Program-made: the position numbers and the translations under genes
The notes under the pieces: model-generated
The model's input: the letters and a program-made list of their open reading frames with translations, nothing else
The model's database searches: none
Told to the model about the DNA's origin: nothing
Assembly: GCA_964510855.1 (NCBI GenBank)
Contig: CAZEDB010000001.1
Location: 74,978-138,977, forward strand
DNA: 64,000 nt
From: UBA8828 sp964510855
Lineage (GTDB): Bacteria > Verrucomicrobiota > Verrucomicrobiia > Opitutales > UBA953
Reading direction: 5' to 3'
In this document: positions 1 to 8,273 of the stretch, piece after piece
How positions within the stretch are numbered: position 1 is the stretch's first letter
Layout of the letters: every line of letters starts with the position of its first letter

Positions 1-2579
1 AAAAACCAGCTCTCGGTTGTGACACCCAAACGAATACCTGGAGACCAAAGATTGGGGTTGGTACCGTCTTGTGCTGGCTTCAGTAGCCAGGTTTCGCCCG
101 CATCAAGCTGAGTTAACCCACGCTGCAAGATAGCCTCGGGCGTACGAATCAATGGAGGAATGCTGGTAGCGAGATCCCAAGCTGAACCGAGACGTAAGGA
201 TGCTGCTGCGTCGCGGAGTTGTCGGAGAAAATTCTTATCATCTCCCAACTCACCCACGAGAATAAGGAGGGAACAGGCGGAACATTTTTGTCCGGCATGT
301 CCAAAGGCCGACTTTACCACATCCTTAATCGCCGCATCACGATCTGCCGCGGGCGTAACAATTAAAGCATTCTTGCCGCTGGTTTCAGCGAGGAGTCGAA
401 GCTCGGGGCGCCAAGAAAGGAAAAGATCGGCGGTAGATGAGGCACCCGTAAGAATAACGGTAGCGACGCGTTTATCCTCAATGAGCTGTCGCCCTACTTC
501 GTTATCGGGGGCAGGGACAAATTGTAGAAGTTCCTTAGGAATTCCTGCTTCCCACATAACCTCACAAACCAGTCGGCCGCAGTACACCGCTTCGGGCGCA
601 GGCTTAAGAATAACCGCATTACCTGCGCGTAAGGCAGCAGCAACACCGCCCAGCGGGATGGCAAAGGGGAAGTTCCATGGTGGTGTAACCGTAACCACAC
701 CTAAGGGCTTAGGTAAGGCTCCTGACCACTTTGCCTTATCATCAAAGGCGCGCGCATAGTACTCGGCAAAATCAACCGCTTCGGAAAGCTCACCATCGGC
801 CTCAGCAACGGTTTTGCCGCCATCAAGTACCATAGCAGCGATGATTTCACCTCGGCGTCGTTCTAAAACCTGAGCGGCCTTAAGCAGCGTTGCCCTTAAA
901 GTATCACTGGAGAGTTGGCCGACCGCTTGGTGGGCACAGGCTAAAGCGGCAGCGACATCCTTAGCATCCGCTACCGCATAGGTGTAAGCAACAAGGCCGG
1001 GGCGCGAAGGGTCGCGACCTTCACCGGTCAAAGGCTTGGTACTTTCTTGTCCACCCACCGAAAACGGAATCTTTAACTCACGTACACGTAACAACTCTAA
1101 GTGATAGGCAATCCACTGACGATTGTGAGGTGCCGTCCAATCAGTATCGGCTGCATTATGAAAAGTCGCGGCTGGGGTGGCCGGGCTTAACTCGGTGCGG
1201 GTTTGTTGACGGCGCGGACCAACCGCAACCGTGGCAGCAGCATCCATACCTTTTAGGAAGGCTTGCTTTTGTCGTTCCCAGGCGGGCGAGCCGATTTCTA
1301 AGGCAAAGAGATCTCGGAGAAAATTACCCTCGGTGGTATTTTCATCGAGTCGTCTAATAAGGTAAGCTACCGCCGAACCAAAATCGTCACGCGGCACTAC
1401 GGGAGCATAAAGCAAAAGGTCGCCCGCCTCAGCCCTAACAGCTGCCGCCTGATGCGGCGCCATACCCTCCAACATTTCAATACTGAGATTCGTTCCTAGC
1501 TTACGCTCGGTGCGTAAAACTAAGGCAAGGGCTAAATCGAAGAGATTGTGTGAGCCTACACCAAGTTTGACGGCAGTGATGTGCTGGGGTTGGGCTGCCC
1601 AGAGCAGCATGCGCCTGAAATTCGCATCGACATCTGCTTTATTAAGATAGGGTGCTTGTTCCCAGCCGTGTAACTCAGCCTCCACTCGCTCCATGGCTAA
1701 ATTAGCTCCTTTCACTAAGCGCACTTTGATGGGTGCCCCTCCTTTCTGCACGCGAGATAATGCCCAGGCGGTTAGCCGCTGTTGTACTAAAAAGGCGTCG
1801 GGTAAGTAGGCTTGTAAAACAATTCCTGCCTCAAGTTTATGAAACTCGGGCTCACTTAAGGTCCTAATAAAAGCCTCGGTGGTCAGTTCGAGATCTCGAT
1901 ATTCTTCCATATCAAGATTGATAAAGGCCGCGGGGGACCGGCGTAGACAGGCGCGATAAAGTTCGCGTAAACGTTGTTGAATATCGGTGAGGGACTTTTC
2001 GAAGCCGAGCGAACTCACTTGCGAACAAATAGAGGAAACTTTTACTGAGATGTAATTAACTTTGGGGTCGGCAAGGAGTTGCAGGTTTGCCTCAAAGCGG
2101 GCTTGCGCTTCTTCTTCCCCTAAAATGGCTTCGCCTAAACGATTAAGATTAAGGCGGACGCCTTCTGCTTGGCGGCGCTGCAGGTGACGACCCAGGGCTG
2201 AGGGTTCGGCTGGGAGAATCACCGCTCCGGTTTCGCCACGTAGTCGGCGGACAACCTGGGGCATGACCAACCAAGGAAGGTAGCGGGAGGCTTCGGCTCC
2301 AACGGCAAAAAGTATTCTGTCTAGAGTTGAAAGATAGCGTGGGACACCGAGGTCGCGCACCACACTGCGGAGCTGTTGAGCGCCTGCGCGTGCCGAGGTA
2401 GGACGAAACACGCGGTCACAAAGGGCTAAGGTTGCAGCCTTACCCTTAGGGTCCTCCATCATCCGGGCCACCTGGGCTAGGGCTTTTGCATCCTTAGGTT
2501 GAAGACGACGATGGGCCGACTCCAAGAGTTTACCTGCGAGTTCAACCGCCTGGGTGGCGAGTGAGGAGTGGGCCGTCAT
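1..2579 (-). CDS. putA: Bifunctional proline dehydrogenase / glutamate-semialdehyde dehydrogenase, 3' end off window
   Basis: The reading frame starts at ATG 2579 and stays open to the left edge (859 codons seen), so the C-terminus is missing. It oxidises proline to glutamate in two steps. The N-terminal half is the FAD-dependent proline dehydrogenase barrel, with NLDMEEY near residue 221 and RLVKGAN near 285. The second half is an aldehyde dehydrogenase with WNFPFAIP near 633, ETSGKN near 731 and the catalytic cysteine in GQKC at about residue 766. It lies 47 bases downstream of atpC on the same strand, so it may receive atp read-through. No clear Shine-Dalgarno site precedes the ATG. The family call is secure; whether the full protein carries extra C-terminal domains cannot be seen. 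Confidence 0.93.
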   Translation of the reverse strand, partial: MTAHSSLATQAVELAGKLLESAHRRLQPKDAKALAQVARMMEDPKGKAATLALCDRVFRPTSARAGAQQLRSVVRDLGVPRYLSTLDRILFAVGAEASRYLPWLVMPQVVRRLRGETGAVILPAEPSALGRHLQRRQAEGVRLNLNRLGEAILGEEEAQARFEANLQLLADPKVNYISVKVSSICSQVSSLGFEKSLTDIQQRLRELYRACLRRSPAAFINLDMEEYRDLELTTEAFIRTLSEPEFHKLEAGIVLQAYLPDAFLVQQRLTAWALSRVQKGGAPIKVRLVKGANLAMERVEAELHGWEQAPYLNKADVDANFRRMLLWAAQPQHITAVKLGVGSHNLFDLALALVLRTERKLGTNLSIEMLEGMAPHQAAAVRAEAGDLLLYAPVVPRDDFGSAVAYLIRRLDENTTEGNFLRDLFALEIGSPAWERQKQAFLKGMDAAATVAVGPRRQQTRTELSPATPAATFHNAADTDWTAPHNRQWIAYHLELLRVRELKIPFSVGGQESTKPLTGEGRDPSRPGLVAYTYAVADAKDVAAALACAHQAVGQLSSDTLRATLLKAAQVLERRRGEIIAAMVLDGGKTVAEADGELSEAVDFAEYYARAFDDKAKWSGALPKPLGVVTVTPPWNFPFAIPLGGVAAALRAGNAVILKPAPEAVYCGRLVCEVMWEAGIPKELLQFVPAPDNEVGRQLIEDKRVATVILTGASSTADLFLSWRPELRLLAETSGKNALIVTPAADRDAAIKDVVKSAFGHAGQKCSACSLLILVGELGDDKNFLRQLRDAAASLRLGSAWDLATSIPPLIRTPEAILQRGLTQLDAGETWLLKPAQDGTNPNLWSPGIRLGVTTESWF

Positions 2580-2626
2580 CTTGTAGAGGATAGAGACAAC
2601 GCTCAGGTTGCCAACCCCACTCGGCG

Positions 2627-3055
2627 TTAGTTGGCCGTATTCGTCGAACGACCCTTAGCCATACGCTGGATGGCGGCATATCGCAGGGCTTGTTCGAGAC
2701 GAAGTAAACCCTCGGGATCAGGATCTTTGGAGCCTTTAGCTTCAGCAATGGCATCACGTGCCCGACTTTCAGCTTTATCGAGGGCTTCGAGGTCAATTTT
2801 AGCGACATCAATGGCAGCCTCGGTGACGACGGAAACTTTATTGGCAACCACGCGCACAAATCCCTTATCAACGGCGAGTCGGGTAATTTGTCCGGCGCGC
2901 GTGATAGTAATTTCACCCGCAGAAATAATGGCGGTTAAGGGAATGTGGCCGGTTAAAATCCCTACCTCTCCTAGAGAAGTAGGCAGCGTCACCCCATCCG
3001 CTTCGCCTTCATAGGCACGGCGGTCAGGAGTAACAATTTCAACCTTAAGCGACAT
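2627..3055 (-). CDS. atpC: F1Fo ATP synthase epsilon subunit
   Basis: This 142-residue protein is the F1 central-stalk epsilon subunit, which inhibits ATP hydrolysis and links gamma to the c-ring. The N-terminal beta-sandwich begins with the typical MSLKVEIVTPDR and has the family pattern GEVGILTGH near residue 29. The helical C-terminus ends in a basic segment. Length is normal for the family. It is the last atp gene, 5 bases after the atpD stop, and is followed by putA on the same strand. Confidence 0.95.
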   Translation of the reverse strand: MSLKVEIVTPDRRAYEGEADGVTLPTSLGEVGILTGHIPLTAIISAGEITITRAGQITRLAVDKGFVRVVANKVSVVTEAAIDVAKIDLEALDKAESRARDAIAEAKGSKDPDPEGLLRLEQALRYAAIQRMAKGRSTNTAN

Positions 3056-3060
3056 AGCTA

Positions 3061-4500
3061 TTAGGCCTTTGCTTTGGCGCTGGCCTTAGCGGCGGTCTCG
3101 AGCACCTCATCAATGCCACCCTTCATGTAAAAGTCGTTTTCATTTACATGGTCGAGCTCACCGGAAAGGATCATTTCAAAGCCGCGGATGGTGTCTTCGA
3201 GGGAAACATATTTACCAGGTGAGCCGGTAAAGATTTCCGCTACGTGGAAGGGTTGAGAGAGGAACTTCTGTACCTTACGAGCACGGAAGACGACCAACTT
3301 GTCTTCGGGCGAAAGTTCATCGAGACCCAAGATGGCGATGATGTCCTGCAAATCCTTATAACGCTGGAGCAGGCCTTGAACGCCGCGGGCCACCTTGAAG
3401 TGACGCTCACCCACGACTTCAGGGGCGAGGGCAGTTGAGGTCGAGGATAGAGGATCAACCGCAGGGTAAATACCTAACTCGGCAATACGACGCTCGAGCA
3501 CGACGGTGGAGTCCAAGTGCGCGAAGGTGTTTGCAGGTGCAGGGTCGGTTAAGTCGTCGGCAGGGACGTATACCGCCTGGAAGGAGGTGATGGAACCCTT
3601 GGTTGTTGAGGTGATACGCTCCTGGAGGTTACCCATTTCAGAAGCGAGCGTGGGCTGGTAGCCTACGGCTGAAGGGGAGCGACCTAAGAGTGCGGATACC
3701 TCAGAGCCTGCTTGGGAGAAACGGAAAACGTTGTCGACGAAGAGGAGAACGTCGCGGTTTTGTTCGTCGCGGAAGAACTCGGCCATAGCGAGCGCCGAAA
3801 GTGCCACGCGCATACGAGCGCCAGGGGGCTCGTTCATTTGACCGTAGACGAGGGCGACCTTAGATTTTGAAAGATCTTTCTGATCGATAACACCCGCCTC
3901 TGACATTTCGTGATAAAGGTCATTACCTTCACGAGAGCGCTCGCCCACACCAGCAAAGACGGAGAATCCGCCCTGCTTCATGGCGATGTTGTTAATCAGC
4001 TCCATGATAACCACGGTCTTACCGACGCCCGCACCACCGAAGGCGCCGACCTTACCGCCTTTAACGAAGGGGCAAATTAGATCGATAACCTTAATGCCGG
4101 TGGGAAGTAACTCAGCTGAAGTTTTTTGTTCAGTTAAGGGAGGGGGCAGGCGGTGAATAGGGTAACGCTTATCCGCTTTAACTTCACCGCGCTCATCAAC
4201 AGGGTCGCCTGTTACATTGAAAATGCGGCCCAGTACACCATTGCCAACCGGAACCGTGATGGGGGCACCGGTATCAAGTGCTGGCATGCCACGCACCAAA
4301 CCTTCTGTGGTGGTCATGGCGACCGTTCGCACGAGGCCTGAGCCAAGGTGTTGTTGAACCTCGAGCACGAGGCGGGTGGGCTTGCCCTCAATCGTGTAGT
4401 TAATGTGTACGGCGTTATAGATCTCAGGGACCTTATCGGCGGGGAATTGAACGTCGACGACGGCGCCGAGGACTTGGGTGATAGAACCAGTGGTGCTCAT
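3061..4500 (-). CDS. atpD: F1Fo ATP synthase beta subunit
   Basis: This is the catalytic F1 subunit (479 residues, normal length). The Walker A motif GGAGVGKT is at residues 155-162, and the catalytic glutamate lies in GERSREGNDLY (E187). The DNVFRFSQAG stretch matches the DELSEED-side catalytic region, and the C-terminal helical domain is intact. Start ATG is at 4500. It sits between atpG and atpC in the standard order. Small departures from the usual consensus (LICPF before the P-loop, DNV for DNI) look lineage-specific and do not touch catalytic residues. Confidence 0.98.
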   Translation of the reverse strand: MSTTGSITQVLGAVVDVQFPADKVPEIYNAVHINYTIEGKPTRLVLEVQQHLGSGLVRTVAMTTTEGLVRGMPALDTGAPITVPVGNGVLGRIFNVTGDPVDERGEVKADKRYPIHRLPPPLTEQKTSAELLPTGIKVIDLICPFVKGGKVGAFGGAGVGKTVVIMELINNIAMKQGGFSVFAGVGERSREGNDLYHEMSEAGVIDQKDLSKSKVALVYGQMNEPPGARMRVALSALAMAEFFRDEQNRDVLLFVDNVFRFSQAGSEVSALLGRSPSAVGYQPTLASEMGNLQERITSTTKGSITSFQAVYVPADDLTDPAPANTFAHLDSTVVLERRIAELGIYPAVDPLSSTSTALAPEVVGERHFKVARGVQGLLQRYKDLQDIIAILGLDELSPEDKLVVFRARKVQKFLSQPFHVAEIFTGSPGKYVSLEDTIRGFEMILSGELDHVNENDFYMKGGIDEVLETAAKASAKAKA

Positions 4501-4524
4501 GGAAAAAGGATGGGTTAGGATAAA

Positions 4525-5403
4525 TTAGTTTTGGGAAGCTCCAGCAGTAAGCTCGAGAATTTCCTGAGTAATCGCGGCTTGGCGGGCTTTGTTATACTCG
4601 AGTGAAAGCGCGGCTGCGATTTTCTTGGAATTATCGGTGGCCGCTTTCATTGCCACCATTCGGGCACTGTGCTCAGAAGCTTTGGCTTCGAGTACCGCTT
4701 GGTGAACCGCTACTTTGTAAAAAAGTGCGGGTAGCTCGGCGAGGATCTCGGCGGCGGAAGGTTCAAAGACCATATCACGCTCATCGGCTTCGATACGCGG
4801 GGCGGCTAATCCGAGTTTCTCCCTCATCTCACGGGCTTGCTCAGCCAAAGCCTGCGCTGGGAGTAACTGTTGGACGCGGGGGGCTTGAATTAAGGTATTC
4901 TTGAAGTGGGCATAAAGCACTTCCACGGTGTCGACCTTGCCCTCTAAAAAGGCTTTAAGTAAAAATTCTGCGGCGGGCCTAATTTCTGTGAAGGTGGCCT
5001 TATCGGTCACAGGGAAGTCGGCTAAAAGCGTGCGCCCAGCCCGAGCCAGCGACTGGCGTCCTTTACGCCCTAGAGTAACGAAGGCGGCAGACTTAATCTC
5101 AAACGCTGCCCTCAAGAGATTACTATTTAGCGCGCCACACATACCTTTGTCAGGGGTGACGATTAAGATGCCTCTTACTTTTACCTCACGACGGGCCATT
5201 AAGGGATGATTGATTTCTCCCACTTTAGCTGCCGCGGTATCAAGGATTTCGCCCAGCAACTCGGCGTACTCGCGGCCCGACTTAGCGGCATCTTGTGCGC
5301 GCTTCATCTTAGACGATGCCACGAGTTGCATCGCCCGCGTGATTTGCCCGGTGCTCTTAACCGATTTTATTCGGTTACGAATCTCGCGGAGTCCCTTGGG
5401 CAT
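4525..5403 (-). CDS. atpG: F1Fo ATP synthase gamma subunit
   Basis: This 292-residue protein is the rotating central shaft of F1. The N-terminal helix contains the family pattern LREIRNRIKSVKSTGQITRAM, and the C-terminal helix contains the typical NKARQAAITQEILE; these two helices form the coiled-coil shaft, with a Rossmann-like globular domain between them. Length is normal. ATG 5403 follows the atpA stop by 26 bases in the same operon. Confidence 0.97.
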   Translation of the reverse strand: MPKGLREIRNRIKSVKSTGQITRAMQLVASSKMKRAQDAAKSGREYAELLGEILDTAAAKVGEINHPLMARREVKVRGILIVTPDKGMCGALNSNLLRAAFEIKSAAFVTLGRKGRQSLARAGRTLLADFPVTDKATFTEIRPAAEFLLKAFLEGKVDTVEVLYAHFKNTLIQAPRVQQLLPAQALAEQAREMREKLGLAAPRIEADERDMVFEPSAAEILAELPALFYKVAVHQAVLEAKASEHSARMVAMKAATDNSKKIAAALSLEYNKARQAAITQEILELTAGASQN

Positions 5404-5429
5404 AGTTTAGAGGAAAAAGTAATTTAGAA

Positions 5430-6956
5430 TTAGGCCTTAAAGGTGCGCTTCCAACTTTCGCAGGCGGCCTTAAGCTCAGCAGCTCCTGCATCATCAATCT
5501 TCTCGCCGTTACGGATCTTAACCATGACGGCGGGCTTAGAGGATTCTAAGGCAGCTTGGAGGGTGGCAGCAGCTTGGGTAACCGACTTGACCGCCACATC
5601 GTTGAAGAAGCCGTTTTGCATCGCCCAAATCAAGGCAACTTGGATTTCAGCCGACTTGGGTGCGGTGGGCGGTTGTTTGAAGAGCTCTACGAAGCGGTCG
5701 CCCTTATCGAGGATGGCTTTCGTTTGTGCATCAAGGTCGGAGCCGAATTGAGCAAAGGCCGCAAGTTCGCGATACTGAGCGAGTTCACCTTTAACCTTAC
5801 CAGCAACTTGCTTAAAGGCTTTGATCTGAGCGGCAGAACCTACGCGGGAAACGGAGAGACCCACGGAGACGGCTGGGCGGATACCTTGATTGAAGAGGTC
5901 GGTTTGGAGGAAGACCTGACCGTCGGTAATGGAAATGACGTTGGTGGGAATGTAAGCAGAAACGTCACCCGCTTGGGTTTCAATAATAGGGAGCGCAGTG
6001 AGAGAGCCCTTGCCGGCGAGACGAGCGGAGCGCTCGAGCAGACGGGAGTGGAGGTAGAAGACGTCACCAGGATAGGCTTCACGTCCAGACGGGCGCTTAA
6101 GAATCAGGGAAATTTGGCGATAGGCCGCAGCATGCTTCGAAAGGTCATCATACACAATCAAGGCATCTTGTCCGTTTTCCATGAACCACTCGCCAATAGC
6201 GGTGCCGGCGAAAGGCGCGAAAACTTGGTTGGCAGCATTGTCGGCCGCAGGCGCAGCAACAATCACACAGAACTCCATGGCTCCGGCTTTTTCTAAAGTA
6301 CCAATCGTGCGGGCGATGGAAGAATTTTTGGTACCGATAGCAACGTAGATGGAATAAACGGGACGGAATTTAGGGTCGCCTGAAGCGAGACCAACGCGGT
6401 TGGCGTTGGCTTGGTTAATGATGGTATCAATCGCAATCGTGGTCTTGCCCGTAGCACGGTCACCAATGATCAACTCGCGCTGACCACGACCAATAGGAAT
6501 CATGGCATCAATCGCCATGATACCCGTTTGCATGGGCTGATCGACGGACTTGCGAGGAATAATCCCGGGGGCAATTTTCTCTACAGGATAACGCTCGGTT
6601 GATTGGATGGGGCCTTTGCCGTCAACGGGATTACCTAGAGCGTCCACCACACGACCTAAAAGACCTTTGCCTACGGGGATGGATAAAAGGCGCCCAGTAG
6701 TTTTGGCCTGCATGCCTTCTTTGAGGGACGAGATATCGCCCATCACGACGCAACCTACCGTGTCTTCGGCGAGATTCAGCGCCACGCCCATGAGACCTCC
6801 AGGGAACTCCACCATCTCATTCATCATCACCCCGGAAAGGCCCTCAACCGCGGCGACGCCGTCAGCAAGGGTAACAATGGTGCCGACGTTGGCTTTACCA
6901 GCACGGGCATCGAGACCCGCGATAGCTTGTTGAATTTGATCAATGACGTTGCTCAT
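5430..6956 (-). CDS. atpA: F1Fo ATP synthase alpha subunit
   Basis: This is the non-catalytic nucleotide-binding F1 subunit (508 residues). The P-loop at residues 165-172 reads GDRATGKT; the usual family sequence is GDRQTGKT, so the conserved glutamine is alanine here. The arginine-finger region is kept (SVSRVGSAAQ). Start ATG is at 6956, with atpH upstream and atpG downstream. A 246-residue open frame on the opposite strand is a shadow of this gene. Confidence 0.98.
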   Translation of the reverse strand: MSNVIDQIQQAIAGLDARAGKANVGTIVTLADGVAAVEGLSGVMMNEMVEFPGGLMGVALNLAEDTVGCVVMGDISSLKEGMQAKTTGRLLSIPVGKGLLGRVVDALGNPVDGKGPIQSTERYPVEKIAPGIIPRKSVDQPMQTGIMAIDAMIPIGRGQRELIIGDRATGKTTIAIDTIINQANANRVGLASGDPKFRPVYSIYVAIGTKNSSIARTIGTLEKAGAMEFCVIVAAPAADNAANQVFAPFAGTAIGEWFMENGQDALIVYDDLSKHAAAYRQISLILKRPSGREAYPGDVFYLHSRLLERSARLAGKGSLTALPIIETQAGDVSAYIPTNVISITDGQVFLQTDLFNQGIRPAVSVGLSVSRVGSAAQIKAFKQVAGKVKGELAQYRELAAFAQFGSDLDAQTKAILDKGDRFVELFKQPPTAPKSAEIQVALIWAMQNGFFNDVAVKSVTQAAATLQAALESSKPAVMVKIRNGEKIDDAGAAELKAACESWKRTFKA

Positions 6957-6981
6957 GTTTTTAAGAAAAAAGGGTTAAGGT

Positions 6982-7386
6982 TTAGGCGGCGAGACTGCGC
7001 TCAAGACGCTCGAGGCGACCGAGGGCGGTAAGATCTAAAACATCATCTCCCACGCGCACCCGAAGGCCAGCGAGGAGACGATCGTTGCGTTGGGCGGTGG
7101 CACGTAAGGTGCGACCTGTGGTACGCGAAAGGGCGACGCCGATAGCCTTGAGACTCTCGGCTGAAATTGGACCCGCGTGCTCAACGCGTGCTTCCGAGCG
7201 TGCCACTTCACGACGCACACTGGCTAAGTAAGCTTTTAAAATCGGGCGCAATTGATGCGAGGCGTGGTGTTTGGCTAAGGCGGCTAAAACGGCCCCGACG
7301 CGCTCAGCAGAAACTTCACCCTTCTCGAGTGAGAGAGCTAAGAGGCGCTTGGCTTCAGCGCGGGCGGCGGCAGGGGAAAAGGCCAT
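6982..7386 (-). CDS. atpH: F1Fo ATP synthase delta subunit, short form
   Basis: Delta links F1 alpha subunits to the b stalk. The C-terminal part is recognisable: VRVGDDVLDLTALGRLERL matches the family ending (GG.V.iGd.v.D.S...rL..L). At 134 residues it is about 45 shorter than typical delta proteins (near 178), and the loss is at the N-terminus. It cannot be extended, because the atpF stop codon lies only 2 bases before its ATG at 7386. Position and ending support the assignment; the shortened N-terminal helical domain is unusual. Confidence 0.88.
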   Translation of the reverse strand: MAFSPAAARAEAKRLLALSLEKGEVSAERVGAVLAALAKHHASHQLRPILKAYLASVRREVARSEARVEHAGPISAESLKAIGVALSRTTGRTLRATAQRNDRLLAGLRVRVGDDVLDLTALGRLERLERSLAA

Positions 7387-7388
7387 GG

Positions 7389-7931
7389 TTAGTTGGCAAG
7401 GGCTTTAACGGCTGCGTCATTAACGCGCGTCTTAGCGGCATCGTCGAGCGACTGATCAATAACCTTTGCGGTAGTGGCCACGACGAGACGGGCGACTTCC
7501 ACTCGAACTTCAGCGAGCATCTTAACACGCTCGGCATCGAGGACGAGTTTTCCGCGGCGGAGTACCTCGGCGGCTTCACTCGCGGCGGCGGCTTTTGCCT
7601 CCTCGACCGTACGCTTCGCGGTGGCTGAGGCTTGTGCAACCAAGGTAGCGGCTTCTTGTGCAGCTTGCGTTAGAACTTCTTCGCGACGGCGCTCGGCATC
7701 GAGTTTAGCACGCGAGGCAGCTTCAGCATCGGCTAAACCTTTTTCAATCATGGCGGTGCGAACCTCTAATTGACCGAGGGCGGGTTTGATGGCGAAGCGG
7801 TAGAGGACAAAGGCTAAGATGGAGAAGTTTACGATCTGGGCTAAGAACCCAGGCAGATTAACCCCGAACTTTTCCGTGAGTTCGGTAATCTTAGCGTCGG
7901 CGGCAGCGAGCGTGAGGGGGAGGAGGGTCAT
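7389..7931 (-). CDS. atpF: F1Fo ATP synthase b subunit
   Basis: This 180-residue protein is the peripheral stalk. One membrane segment lies near residues 26-48 (PGFLAQIVNFSILAFVLYRF). After it comes a long alanine- and charge-rich helix suited to a coiled coil. Start ATG 7931 follows a strong hairpin with a T-run in the 62-base atpE-atpF spacer. The gene ends 2 bases before the atpH ATG. Confidence 0.95.
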   Translation of the reverse strand: MTLLPLTLAAADAKITELTEKFGVNLPGFLAQIVNFSILAFVLYRFAIKPALGQLEVRTAMIEKGLADAEAASRAKLDAERRREEVLTQAAQEAATLVAQASATAKRTVEEAKAAAASEAAEVLRRGKLVLDAERVKMLAEVRVEVARLVVATTAKVIDQSLDDAAKTRVNDAAVKALAN

Positions 7932-7950
7932 GGTTCTTAGATGTCCTTTT

Positions 7951-7987
7951 AAAAAGAGAAGCGGCGGGCCGTTTAAGACCCGCCGCT
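7951..7987 (-). terminator. Hairpin with T-run between atpE and atpF (attenuator or mRNA-processing site)
   Basis: In the direction of transcription, AGCGGCGGG, a 10-base loop and CCCGCCGCT form a perfect 9-bp GC-rich stem (7979-7987 with 7960-7968), followed directly by TCTCTTTTT (7959-7951). It starts 6 bases after the atpE stop and lies inside an otherwise continuous operon. It looks like an intrinsic terminator. Since atpF-C must still be expressed, partial termination or 3'-end protection of atpBE mRNA is inferred. Confidence 0.7.
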
Positions 7988-7993
7988 GAGTCG

Positions 7994-8194
7994 TTAGGTG
8001 AGGAAGATCGCGTAGAACGCGACGGCTTCAGCAAGTGCCATGCCCAGAATGGACTGGACGAGGATCTTGCCGGAGGCCTCAGGATTACGACCTACGGATT
8101 CAACTGCCTTAGCGCCAATCATAGCGACGCCGAATGCGGCGGCGAAGCAGCCAACGGCGGCAGGGAGTGAACCGGTGATTTGTGCGAGGATCAT
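7994..8194 (-). CDS. atpE: F1Fo ATP synthase c subunit
   Basis: This 66-residue, two-helix proteolipid forms the rotor ring. The loop carries the conserved RNP (GRNPEA, residues 36-41), and the ion-binding carboxylate in helix 2 is E56 (ALAEAVAF). The glutamine in helix 1 and the serine after the glutamate that mark sodium-type rings are absent, so proton coupling is the better inference. It is somewhat short because helix 2 ends soon after E56. It is followed at once by the 7951-7987 hairpin, which would raise its share of the transcript. Confidence 0.95.
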   Translation of the reverse strand: MILAQITGSLPAAVGCFAAAFGVAMIGAKAVESVGRNPEASGKILVQSILGMALAEAVAFYAIFLT

Positions 8195-8273
8195 GTAGTG
8201 TATTTTGTTTTGGGTTTCTCTTAGCTGTCCGCTTGGGGAAGTCCCAGCAAGTCGCCAGCCTTGAAAGTAAAAG

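Noticed and set aside
160..759. 199-residue open frame on the plus strand
   Set aside because: It lies antisense to putA, whose motifs are continuous on the minus strand. The translation has no recognisable features.
5556..6296. 246-residue plus-strand open frame inside atpA
   Set aside because: Shadow of the well-conserved atpA frame; no family pattern.
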